From an uncultured Bacteroidales bacterium (GTDB taxonomy: Bacteria; Bacteroidota; Bacteroidia; Bacteroidales; UBA932), in the NCBI GenBank assembly GCA_944326245.1, contig CALVDF010000004.1, positions 1-64,000 on the forward strand: a stretch of DNA of 64,000 nucleotides, read 5' to 3'. A model generated the notes under the pieces. The model was given only the letters and a program-made list of their open reading frames with translations, was not told where the DNA came from and did not search any database. The position numbers and the translations under genes were made by a program. Of the stretch, positions 51,907 to 60,660 are shown piece after piece; the first letter of the stretch is position 1, and the number at the start of each line of letters is the position of its first letter.

Positions 51907-54330
51907 TCAGACAAGCAGGAGCGCGACACGGTAGACAATGAACGCTACAATCCATGCCACTACTATAGTGTATACGGCAGAGTAAATGGCCCATTTCCAG
52001 CCTCCGCTCTCGTTTTTGATGGCTACGAATGTGGCGATGCACGGGAAGTACAGCAGGACAAATACCATGAAGGCCAGGGCGGCGGCAGGGGTGGTGGTCT
52101 GCGCGAGGGCATTCTGGAGCATGGTTTCTCCGCTTATGTTCTCTTCGGCTGCGGATCTGTCGTATTCGCCGCTGTAGAGGACTCCCATTGTACTTACGAC
52201 GAGCTCTTTGGCTGCCACTCCTGAGATTATGCCGACTCCCATTTTCCAGTCAAAGCCGAGCGGCTCGAGCACCGGTTCGATGGCCTTGCCTATCTTGCCG
52301 ATGTAGGAGTTCTCCTGCTGCTCCGCAGGGGTGGCGTAGCGGTCATGGTGCGGGAAGTATCCCAGGAACCAGATGATGATGGAGGCTATCAGGATGATGC
52401 CGGCCATCTTGTGAAGGTACTGCTTGCCTTTCTCCCATGTATGGCGCAGGACTGATTTGGAGGTGGGGACACGGTAGGGAGGCAGCTCCATTACGAAAGG
52501 CAGGTTGTCGTCCTTGATGAAGCGGCTCATGATCTTTGCGGAGATGATGGCCATGACTATGCCGAGTGCATAGAGGCCGAGGAGTACGAGGGAACCGTTG
52601 TGCGGGAAGAAGGCCCCGGCAACCAGGATGTAGACAGGCAGACGGCCGGCACAGGACATCATGGGAATGATGAGCATAGTGATCAGGCGGCTCTTGTGGT
52701 TCTCGATCGTACGGGTGGCCATTACGGCAGGAACGTTGCATCCGAATCCCATGATCATGGGGATGAATGATTTGCCGTGCAGCCCGATTTTGTGCATCAG
52801 CTTGTCCATGATGAATGCGGCCCTGGCCATGTATCCAGAGTCCTCAAGCAGGGAGATGAACAGATACAGGATAAGTATGTTTGGCAGGAATACCAGTACG
52901 CTTCCCACGCCTCCGATAATGCCGTCCACTACCATGTCCTTGATGATGCCTTCAGGTATGGTGGTGGCCACGAAGGCTCCGAATTTCTCCACGAGCCACT
53001 CTATCCAGCCCATCGGGTATTCCCCTATCCTGAATGTGGCTTCGAAGATGATGTAGAGCAGGAGGATGAAGATGGGGAATGCTGCCCAGCGGTTGGTGAC
53101 CACTGCATCTATCTTGTCTGTGACAGTATGTTTTTTCCGTACTTCAGCAGGAATGTATGTCTCCTTGAGGGCTCCCTGGATGAAGGCGTACTTGGCATCT
53201 ACGATGGCCGATTCCGCATTGGTGCCTCCCAGAAGGCGTTCGATTCTCTTGTTCTCTTCGAAGCGTGCGGCTATGATCTCGTCGTGGTTGGGCAGGGCTT
53301 CCAGTATCTTTTCCACATCGGCATCGTTCTCGAGATATTTGATGGCAAGCCAGCGGGTGGAGTATTTGGTACGGATATCCTCGTTTTTCTGTACCAGGAG
53401 TTTGATGCGGTCGATGCTGGTTTCAAGTTCCTGACCGTGATTGATATGGATGTGTCTGGCCAGAGTGGGGTCATTGTGTTCGTAGATCTGGATTACCGTA
53501 TCGAACAGCTTGTCTATACCCTTGCCGCTTCGGCTTACCGTAGGTATTACCGGCATGCCGAGCAGATGTCCCAGGGTTACGGTATCAAGCTTGTCTCCTC
53601 TGGCTTCCAGTTCATCGTACATATTGAGGGCCATGACTACCCTGAGGTTCATGTCTATGATCTGGGCGGTGAGGTACAGGTTCCTTTCCAGATTGGATGC
53701 GTCCACCACGTTGATGACCACGTCCGGGATGTTTTCTATCAGGTTTTTCCTTACGTACAGCTCTTCCGGGCTGTATGCCGACAGAGAGTATGTGCCGGGA
53801 AGGTCTACAAGCACGAACTGGTAGCCTTTGTATTCGAATCTGCCCTCTTTGGCGTCTACTGTGACTCCGCTGTAGTTGCCGACCCTTTCATGGGATCCTG
53901 AGGCGATATTGAACATGGAAGTCTTGCCGCAGTTGGGGTTGCCGACCAGGGCTACCCTGACTATGTGGCGGCGCTCTTCGGCAAGCTGCCTCATTCTTCT
54001 GTCAAGGGCTTCGGTATCAGAGCTGTCCGTATCCTTTTTGCTCAGTTTGACTTTTTTCTCTCTGGCGCCGGATGCCTGCTCCCTCGCTTCTATTTCCTTG
54101 GCTTCGCTTTCGCTTATGACTTCTATCTCGTCGGCCTCATCTCTCCTGAGGGATATTTTATAGCCTATTATTTCATATTCTATGGGGTCTCTGAGAGGGG
54201 CGTTCAGCACTACCTTGACTTCTTTCCCTTTGATGAATCCCATCTCCGTGATTCTCTTGCGGAAGGAGCCGTGTCCGCTTACTTTTACGATAATTCCTCT
54301 TTCTCCGGTTTTAAGATCAGACAGTTTCAT
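51907..54330 (-). CDS. feoB: FeoA-FeoB fusion, ferrous iron transporter
   Basis: An 807-residue protein. Residues 1-75 are an SH3-like FeoA domain (LSDLKTGERGIIVKVSGHGS). After a charged linker comes the FeoB GTPase with G1 GNPNCGKT (130-137), G3 DLPGTYSLS and G4 NMYDE in place of NxxD. The C-terminal part has the two Gate motifs, including FIPMIMGFGCNVPAVMATRT with the conserved Cys, and eight or more membrane segments. It imports Fe(II). FeoA-FeoB fusions are common in Bacteroidales. It has its own consensus promoter and is next to the hemerythrin/LuxR pair. Confidence 0.96.
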   Translation of the reverse strand: MKLSDLKTGERGIIVKVSGHGSFRKRITEMGFIKGKEVKVVLNAPLRDPIEYEIIGYKISLRRDEADEIEVISESEAKEIEAREQASGAREKKVKLSKKDTDSSDTEALDRRMRQLAEERRHIVRVALVGNPNCGKTSMFNIASGSHERVGNYSGVTVDAKEGRFEYKGYQFVLVDLPGTYSLSAYSPEELYVRKNLIENIPDVVINVVDASNLERNLYLTAQIIDMNLRVVMALNMYDELEARGDKLDTVTLGHLLGMPVIPTVSRSGKGIDKLFDTVIQIYEHNDPTLARHIHINHGQELETSIDRIKLLVQKNEDIRTKYSTRWLAIKYLENDADVEKILEALPNHDEIIAARFEENKRIERLLGGTNAESAIVDAKYAFIQGALKETYIPAEVRKKHTVTDKIDAVVTNRWAAFPIFILLLYIIFEATFRIGEYPMGWIEWLVEKFGAFVATTIPEGIIKDMVVDGIIGGVGSVLVFLPNILILYLFISLLEDSGYMARAAFIMDKLMHKIGLHGKSFIPMIMGFGCNVPAVMATRTIENHKSRLITMLIIPMMSCAGRLPVYILVAGAFFPHNGSLVLLGLYALGIVMAIISAKIMSRFIKDDNLPFVMELPPYRVPTSKSVLRHTWEKGKQYLHKMAGIILIASIIIWFLGYFPHHDRYATPAEQQENSYIGKIGKAIEPVLEPLGFDWKMGVGIISGVAAKELVVSTMGVLYSGEYDRSAAEENISGETMLQNALAQTTTPAAALAFMVFVLLYFPCIATFVAIKNESGGWKWAIYSAVYTIVVAWIVAFIVYRVALLLV

Positions 54331-54355
54331 TTTGAATGCGGTATCTAAAACACGG

Positions 54356-54386
54356 CAAAAATACCACTCTTTTATGATTATGGCAA
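54356..54386 (-). promoter_or_regulatory. Promoter of feoAB
   Basis: On the minus strand, TTG (54384-54386), 20 bases, TATTTTTG (54356-54363). Leader of about 20 bases before the ATG at 54330. Confidence 0.65.
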
Positions 54387-54424
54387 TACCAACATTCAGG
54401 TATTCCCTAATTCAGGCGGACAAA

Positions 54425-54460
54425 AGAAAGGAGGCCTGCGAATCACTTCGCGGCCTCCCA
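54425..54460 (-). terminator. Rho-independent terminator of the TonB-receptor operon
   Basis: GGAGGCC and GGCCTCC with inner GCGAA/TTCGC form a long stem with a four-base loop; the minus strand continues TTTCTTTTG. It separates the beta-helix lipoprotein gene from feoAB. Confidence 0.75.
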
Positions 54461-54497
54461 TGAAAAACAGGTATGACAGCTTAAAAAAAGCAGTTTG

Positions 54498-55694
54498 TTA
54501 TTTTGTCCAGCCTTCCATCCAGTTGTCGCTTGCGGATACTGCTCCGATGAAATTCGCGGATGAGAAGAAGCTGTTGACTGTAGTCGGGTCGATACCTCCG
54601 TCGATGGTGCCTATGATGTTGTCAGTCAGGTCGAATGTCTGGTCAATCCTGTTGGTGCCGTCTTCGAGGAACATGTCCTGGGTATAGAGGATGGAGCCCT
54701 CTTCGTTGTCACTCGAGACACCTGTGGAGAGGTATACGTACTGGAGTCTGGAAGTGCCGTCTGCAAGAGCGGATTCTGTGCCTTCGGTCTCGGTGGTGAG
54801 AGCGCGTCCCTTGCCGGTTACGATCACATTGTAGAGTTCTGCCTGAGTGCCGGCGCGGAGACGAACGCCGCGTCCGTCAGCACCGTTGCCCACGAGTGTA
54901 AGATTGGAAAGCACAGGGTGTGAGATGGGGGTCGCGAAGTTGTCGTTGTCATTGTTGTCGGCCTCGATGAGGGCATCGCATTCATCGGAGATCTGGTATG
55001 CTGCCATGAACTGGCCTTTGCCGCACCATCCTTCTGTCCAGTCGAACGAGTCGTCGGTATTGTTGGTAGAAACGAGGTATTTTACATTGACAGTGCCTCC
55101 GAACCATTCGAAACCGTCATCAGAGCCGTTGATGGCCTGAAGATGCTCTACGGTGGTGCCGTCTCCCACCCCGTAGAATGTGAAGCCGTTGGCCTCTTTC
55201 TCCTCGGAGAATGCATATCCGCCGTATTCTGCACGGATGTATTTGAGTATGCCCGAGTTGTCGTGGGAGTCGTTTCCGCCGTATGATGCGTCACCTATTT
55301 CCGATTTTGCATCGGTACCGGCATTGACGGGTGCCTTGCCGCAGATGTGGAGACCTCCCCATGAGCCTGCTTCCTTCCTCTCGGCTGTCATGACGATAGG
55401 CTGTGAGGCTGTGCCTTGTGCATCTATCTTTGCACCCTGTTCGATGAGGATGTAGTCTACCTGGTCGTCATCCTTTGCGATGATGGTCACACCGGGCTCT
55501 ATGGTAAGCGTTGCACCGCTCTTGACATGCAGTCCTCCGGTGAGGGTGTAGGTGTTGCCTGATTCGAGGGTCCTGTTCTCGGTAATGTCGCCGATGAGGT
55601 CTACCTCGGGATCAATGGCGTCGGGATTTTCTTTTTCGCAGGATACAGCGAACATGGCTGCTCCAAGTGCAAGAATGAAAAGTTTTCTGTTCAT
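54498..55694 (-). CDS. Right-handed beta-helix lipoprotein paired with a TonB receptor
   Basis: A 398-residue lipoprotein with lipobox AVSC at residue 19, followed by Glu-Lys-Glu, an acidic stretch that fits surface export in Bacteroidetes. The mature part is rich in Gly/Asn/Asp with regular short beta rungs (GGLHVKSGATLTIEPGVTII, NGFTFYGVGDGTTVEHLQAI, WFGGTVNVKYLVSTNNTDDS), as in parallel beta-helix proteins. Encoded 37 bases after a TonB-dependent receptor gene, it may be its ligand-capturing partner in place of SusD. Ligand unknown. Confidence 0.65.
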   Translation of the reverse strand: MNRKLFILALGAAMFAVSCEKENPDAIDPEVDLIGDITENRTLESGNTYTLTGGLHVKSGATLTIEPGVTIIAKDDDQVDYILIEQGAKIDAQGTASQPIVMTAERKEAGSWGGLHICGKAPVNAGTDAKSEIGDASYGGNDSHDNSGILKYIRAEYGGYAFSEEKEANGFTFYGVGDGTTVEHLQAINGSDDGFEWFGGTVNVKYLVSTNNTDDSFDWTEGWCGKGQFMAAYQISDECDALIEADNNDNDNFATPISHPVLSNLTLVGNGADGRGVRLRAGTQAELYNVIVTGKGRALTTETEGTESALADGTSRLQYVYLSTGVSSDNEEGSILYTQDMFLEDGTNRIDQTFDLTDNIIGTIDGGIDPTTVNSFFSSANFIGAVSASDNWMEGWTK

Positions 55695-55731
55695 TTTTAA
55701 AAAAATTTTAGAAATGTTTATGTTTTTGAAT

Positions 55732-58461
55732 TCAGAAATCGAGTTTTACTCCAAGTCCGATGCCTCTTCCCAGGCGATAACTTTCGGTGAGCATGTCTGT
55801 GCCGAGGTCGGGTACGTTCTGGGTGAACCGGTATTCGGAGTCCAGCAGGTTGGTCATCGAGAGCTCTATGCTCCAGAGCCGGTTGATCCTGTATGTTATG
55901 TTGGCGTCGAGGGAGTGGACGGGAGCCTGCATGATGTTGCCGAGCCCGTAGATTCCCACAGCCTGTATCCTGGGTCCCTGTACATTGTAGAGAAGGGATA
56001 TGGAGAGTGAGGATTCTTCGCCGAATTCCGGAGCATAGGTGATGAAGGCGTTGCCCAGATAGGGGGAGGCACCCTGGAGGGCCCTGCGGCTGTCAGTGTA
56101 GATGCCGCCGTTGGCCAGCAGTGTCACATCGGTGTACATCAGGGAGATGTTGCCTCCTACAGTCAGGTACTTGACGGGCTGGGTCCGGAATTCGGCCTCG
56201 ATACCTGCGGCCATGCCTTGTTCGGCGTTGCGGAAGGTGTGGACGATGGCGCCTCCGGAAGTCTCCTGAACACGCTCGATGGGGTCCTTGAGAATCTTGT
56301 AGTACAGACCTACCGAGAACATGTGCCTGTTGTTGGTGGTGAAGAATTCGTACTTGAGGTCGAAGTTGTAGTTGTATCCGTTGCGCAGCTGGTCATTTCC
56401 CCTGAGTTCTGCGCTGCCGTAGGATTCCTTGTAGAGGAACGGGGCCATCTCTATGAAGGAGGGACGGGTGACTGTTATCGAAGAGGCAAACCGGAATGTA
56501 TGTCTGTTGTCGAGGGTGTATTTGACGTTGAGGGCCGGGAAGAAGTCTCCTTTGTTGAGGCGGGAGATGCTTTCACGGGATGCATCGTTCCAGTAGCGGA
56601 CCCACTGGCTGGAGTATTCGTATCTGACTCCGAGAGAGAGCAGCAGGTCTTCCAGAGGGTAGTACTCGACTTCCGCAAAACCTGCCAGAATGCGGTGCCC
56701 GGCGTAGTAGTTGTTCTTGGGCTGGGCGTCCCTTTCGATTGTAATCAGTCCGTCCGCTATGCTCTGGTCATTGAGGAAAGTGGAAGGGGTGTAGATGTCT
56801 GTGATTACGGGATTGATGTTGTTGAGATTGTAGTAGAACCTCATGGAGTTGTAGTCCCTGGCCTTGTCCTTGTAGGCCACGCCGAATATCAGCCTGCTCT
56901 GTTTGCCGAAGCTGAAGGTGGGCTTGATTTCCGCCACGGTCTCCTGTTCCGACAGTTCCCCGAAGTAGCGCATGGTCTCCTGACGGTTGAGCTTGAACAG
57001 TGACAGGCTTCCGTCCGGGTTCTTGCGGTACATTACCTGACGGCGGTCCGGTTCGTTGCTGTCTGTGATGCCGTAGGATACTTTCCAGTCGAGGTTCCAG
57101 TGGGGGTGCAGGGTGTGTGTGCCTCCGAGCTGATTGTTCCACAGAGAGTAGGAGTGTGCGATGGAGTTGCTTCCCAGGAGCATGTTGTCTTCGGCATCGT
57201 AGCCGTCACGGAGCTTGTAGTCTTCCGAAGCATTCTTGGCGTATAGCATGGTGAACCCGACTCTGTCCCCGTTGCGGAAGAGGTAGTTGAGGCTCAGGAG
57301 GCCGTTGAGGTCGAGGCTGTGCTCGTAGCTGTTGTAGGTAAACTCGTCCATGTGCTGGCCCTGGGTGTTGATGTTGGTGATGTATGCGTCATACAGGTTC
57401 TGGCTGCCCGAGGATATGGATACCGATGCCAGCAGGCTGAGTTCGTCCCCGTTGCGGAGCTTGAACGTGTTCCCTCCTGATACCGAGCCGGATATGTCGG
57501 GTATTGCCATTGATTTGCGTATGTCGAAGGAGGTGCCGAATGGATCGTTGTGCACTATGTATTCGCGGAATTCCGGCAGGCTCATGTCCTTGACGTTTCG
57601 CGGCAGGTTGTTGTCATGGAGAAGCCATCCCTTGCGGTCAGGTCTGTATGTGTCTGTAAAAGTGGTTCCTATCACTCCGCCAAGGCCCAGGGAGACAGAT
57701 ACGAAACTTTTGCCTACGTTGTCCTTGGTAGCTATGTCTATGTGCGCTCCGGAGTAGTCTGCGAAACTGGTGGCCGTGTAGACTTTGGTAACGGTGATGT
57801 TCTGAAGGACTGAACTGGAGAATATATCCAGAGGTATGAGCTTGTTGTCCGGATTGGGCGAGGCCACAGGCAGGCCGTTGAGGGTGGTAAGACTGTATCG
57901 GTCACCGAGTCCGCGCACGAAGAGCTGGCCGGAGTTGTTGAACGAGATGCCGCTCATCGTCTCGACGGCTTCAGCCACGTTGTTGAGGCCCTTGATGGTG
58001 ATCTCGGCCGCACCTATGTTCTCTACGGCCTGGGGGGAGAGTTTGCGGTCGTTGATCAGCGCACCTATGGATTCAGGGTCCTTGCGTGCTACCACAACAG
58101 CCTCTTCAAGCATTTCCGCCTGGAATGCCATGTTGAAGTCCAGTGTCTTCTCCTGGCCTTTGTCCAGAGCGAAGATGTCTGACTTCTGGTCATCGTACCC
58201 TATGAAGTAGAGGTTGAGAACTCCTTCCGTCCTTTCCGGAATGTCGAGAGAGTAGTTTCCGTCTGCGTCTGTCTGTGTGCCGTTGATATTGCCGTCCGAG
58301 GTGCCTGCTGCCGGGGCGAATACCACTACCACTCCGGCCAGCGGCTCTCCTGTCTGGCTGTCCCTGACGGTGCCTCGGACAGTCTGGGACAGGGCCGGGA
58401 CACTGCAGAGCATGGATATTGCAAAGATGATGAAAACTGCTTTTGATAGGATTCTGTTCAT
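55732..58461 (-). CDS. TonB-dependent receptor with carboxypeptidase-like N-terminal domain
   Basis: A protein of about 909 residues from the ATG at 58461. A signal peptide ends near PALSQ. Then come a CarboxypepD_reg-like domain (about 25-110, VRGTVRDSQTGEPLAGVVVV), the plug (about 120-240, GLNNVAEAVETMSGISFNNS with RGLGDRYSLTTLNGLPVASP) and a 22-strand barrel ending GIGLGVKLDF. It lacks the SusC signature and has no SusD partner; a beta-helix lipoprotein gene follows instead. It belongs with receptors of the TonB/CarO type, whose substrates range from metals to glycans; nothing here decides. Confidence 0.88.
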   Translation of the reverse strand: MNRILSKAVFIIFAISMLCSVPALSQTVRGTVRDSQTGEPLAGVVVVFAPAAGTSDGNINGTQTDADGNYSLDIPERTEGVLNLYFIGYDDQKSDIFALDKGQEKTLDFNMAFQAEMLEEAVVVARKDPESIGALINDRKLSPQAVENIGAAEITIKGLNNVAEAVETMSGISFNNSGQLFVRGLGDRYSLTTLNGLPVASPNPDNKLIPLDIFSSSVLQNITVTKVYTATSFADYSGAHIDIATKDNVGKSFVSVSLGLGGVIGTTFTDTYRPDRKGWLLHDNNLPRNVKDMSLPEFREYIVHNDPFGTSFDIRKSMAIPDISGSVSGGNTFKLRNGDELSLLASVSISSGSQNLYDAYITNINTQGQHMDEFTYNSYEHSLDLNGLLSLNYLFRNGDRVGFTMLYAKNASEDYKLRDGYDAEDNMLLGSNSIAHSYSLWNNQLGGTHTLHPHWNLDWKVSYGITDSNEPDRRQVMYRKNPDGSLSLFKLNRQETMRYFGELSEQETVAEIKPTFSFGKQSRLIFGVAYKDKARDYNSMRFYYNLNNINPVITDIYTPSTFLNDQSIADGLITIERDAQPKNNYYAGHRILAGFAEVEYYPLEDLLLSLGVRYEYSSQWVRYWNDASRESISRLNKGDFFPALNVKYTLDNRHTFRFASSITVTRPSFIEMAPFLYKESYGSAELRGNDQLRNGYNYNFDLKYEFFTTNNRHMFSVGLYYKILKDPIERVQETSGGAIVHTFRNAEQGMAAGIEAEFRTQPVKYLTVGGNISLMYTDVTLLANGGIYTDSRRALQGASPYLGNAFITYAPEFGEESSLSISLLYNVQGPRIQAVGIYGLGNIMQAPVHSLDANITYRINRLWSIELSMTNLLDSEYRFTQNVPDLGTDMLTESYRLGRGIGLGVKLDF

Positions 58462-58484
58462 ACTTTTTTCCTGTTTTACGGTCG

Positions 58485-58492
58485 CAAAAGTA
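58485..58492 (-). promoter_or_regulatory. -7 box of the TonB-receptor operon
   Basis: Reads TACTTTTG on the minus strand, 24 bases before the ATG at 58461. No matching -33 TTG. Confidence 0.5.
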
Positions 58493-58638
58493 CCGGCCTC
58501 ATATTTCATTACGGATACGCAGGTATTAAAATGATATTACGCAGATTACGGAAATGCTGCACAAGTTTCACAATTGTTACGGCCGTTTCGGCAATATGTT
58601 TTATCTTAGAGGGTTGAATTTTCAAAAATGTTACACTG

Positions 58639-60648
58639 ATGAGACTGAAATCCGGCATTGCCCTCGTTTTCCTCTTTGTTATGGCATCCTCCGCACCTGG
58701 TGTGGCCCCTTGTTTTGCGGGTGCGCAGGAAGGTGTGGAACACCGTCACGATATCGTTCCAAGGCCTGTATCCGTAAGGTACGGTTCAGGTTGGCTTGAC
58801 TGTGCAGGACTGTCCCTGCCCGAATGTACGGATGTCCGGATACTGCCCGGATACGGTGTGTCGGGCGCATATTCGCTGAGAGTGACTCCGGATTCGGTGC
58901 TGATTGTGGCTGCCGACAGCGCCGGCGTTTTCTATGCCGGACAGACCCTGGAGGCCCTTAAGGATCCGTCTGACGGGAGGATTCCGTGCGTGGAGATCGA
59001 GGATGCGCCCCGCTTCAGGTGGAGGGGCTACATGCAGGATGTGTCCAGGCATTTTTTCAGTATAGACTACCTCAAGCGTCAGATCGATGCCATGGCGCGT
59101 CTCAAACTCAATGTCCTGCATCTTCATCTGACGGACGCAGCCGGATGGAGGGTGGAGATAGACCGGTATCCGCTCCTTGCAGGGCTGGCGGCCTGGAGGG
59201 AAGGAGCATTGTGGAAGGACTGGTGGTTCGGGGGCAGGAAGTATCTGCCGGAAGGGAGCGAAGGAGCCTATGGAGGGTATTATACAAAGGAGGAGCTGAA
59301 GGATCTGGTCCGGTATGCGGAAGAACGGTTCATCACCGTAGTGCCGGAAATAGAGATGCCCTCGCATTCGGACGAGGTGCTGACGGCCTATCCGGAACTG
59401 TCGTGCACCGGAGAGCCCTACAAACACCCGGATTTCTGCATAGGAAAGGAGGAAACCTTTGAGTTTCTCGAAAATGTACTCAATGAAATAATGGAAATAT
59501 TTCCTTCCGTGTATATCCACATCGGAGGGGATGAAGCCTCGAAAAAGGCATGGGCTGAATGTCCCCTGTGCCAGGCCCGCATGAAGGAGGAGGGACTGGC
59601 CGATGTGGATGAACTACAAAGTTATATGATAAGAAGGATAGGAAGTTATCTGGAGGACCATGGCAGAGTGCCGGTGGGATGGGATGAGATCCTTCAGGGA
59701 GGGGCGGATACGGCGGCTGTGGTGATGGCCTGGAGGAGCGTGGAGGAAGGGGCCAAGGCAGCCCGCAGCGGCAACATGACCGTCATGAGTCCAGGGGCAT
59801 ATTGCTATTTCGATACATATCAGGACGATCCGTCCACCCTCCCGACAGCAATGGGGGGATACCTCCCGCTGTCCAAGGTGTATTCGTTCGAGCCGGTGCC
59901 CGGCGGACTCACGGAAGCTGAAGCATCACGCATCATGGGCGTGCAGGCCAACCTGTGGGCCGAATACGTGCCGACTGAGGAGCATGCGGAGCTGATGATA
60001 TATCCGAGGCTCTATGCCCTGGCGGAGGTGGCATGGAGTCCTGCCGAAGGGAAGGACTATGCGGACTTCCGCCGCAGGGCGTTGAGGCTGTGCTCTCTGA
60101 TGCAGGAAGAAGGGTACAATGTGTTCGACCTGGCGCATGAGGTCGGGGACCGTCCTGCCGCCCGGACTCCGGAGGATCATCTGGCCAGAGGCTGCAAGGT
60201 GACATACAATGCACCTTACAACTCCACGTATGCTGCAGGAGGGGACACGGCTCTGACGGACGGCCTGCACGGAGGATGGACGTATTCGGACGGAAGATGG
60301 CAGGGATTCATATCCAGGGAACGGCTGGATGTCACTGTGGATCTGGGGAAGGAGACGGACATAAGTTCGGTGGAACTGGATTTCATCCAGGTGTGCGGTC
60401 CGGAGGTCTTCCTGCCTGCGGAGGTAGTCATTTCGGTGTCTCAGGACGGGAAGGACTTTTACGAACTGAAACGCATTCAGCGGGAGATCGTCCGGGACGA
60501 CAAGGTCACTTTCGTGACGGACGGCTGGCATGCCGGTCAGGATCCGGCGCCAGGAGGGACAGGGGTCAGGGCTCGCTATGTCAGGGTGAAGGCCCGCAGC
60601 GGGCAGTTCGGGGGCTGGATATTTACCGACGAGATAGTCGTGGGGTGA
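58639..60648 (+). CDS. Secreted beta-N-acetylhexosaminidase (GH20)
   Basis: A 669-residue protein with a signal peptide (about 1-30). After a GH20b-like N-terminal domain comes the GH20 barrel starting RFRWRGYMQDVSRHFFSIDY-like RWRGYMQDVSRHFF. The catalytic pair is Asp298-Glu299 in HIGGDEA, with a Trp-rich substrate site (GVQANLWAEYVPTEE). The C-terminal 150 residues look like a discoidin/F5-8 type C carbohydrate-binding domain (TDGLHGGWTYSDGRWQG; VELDFIQVCGPEVFLP). It removes terminal GlcNAc or GalNAc from glycans or glycoproteins in the periplasm or at the surface. Divergent from the TonB receptor gene. Confidence 0.93.
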   Translation: MRLKSGIALVFLFVMASSAPGVAPCFAGAQEGVEHRHDIVPRPVSVRYGSGWLDCAGLSLPECTDVRILPGYGVSGAYSLRVTPDSVLIVAADSAGVFYAGQTLEALKDPSDGRIPCVEIEDAPRFRWRGYMQDVSRHFFSIDYLKRQIDAMARLKLNVLHLHLTDAAGWRVEIDRYPLLAGLAAWREGALWKDWWFGGRKYLPEGSEGAYGGYYTKEELKDLVRYAEERFITVVPEIEMPSHSDEVLTAYPELSCTGEPYKHPDFCIGKEETFEFLENVLNEIMEIFPSVYIHIGGDEASKKAWAECPLCQARMKEEGLADVDELQSYMIRRIGSYLEDHGRVPVGWDEILQGGADTAAVVMAWRSVEEGAKAARSGNMTVMSPGAYCYFDTYQDDPSTLPTAMGGYLPLSKVYSFEPVPGGLTEAEASRIMGVQANLWAEYVPTEEHAELMIYPRLYALAEVAWSPAEGKDYADFRRRALRLCSLMQEEGYNVFDLAHEVGDRPAARTPEDHLARGCKVTYNAPYNSTYAAGGDTALTDGLHGGWTYSDGRWQGFISRERLDVTVDLGKETDISSVELDFIQVCGPEVFLPAEVVISVSQDGKDFYELKRIQREIVRDDKVTFVTDGWHAGQDPAPGGTGVRARYVRVKARSGQFGGWIFTDEIVVG

Positions 60649-60660
60649 CGGGCTGTGCTG

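Noticed and set aside
52777-53901. A 374-codon plus-strand frame opposite feoAB
   Set aside because: Antisense to the FeoB GTPase and gate domains; aromatic-rich mirrored composition.
54425-54460. Long hairpin considered as a repeat or riboswitch
   Set aside because: It lies directly after a stop codon with a T-rich tail and is best explained as a terminator.
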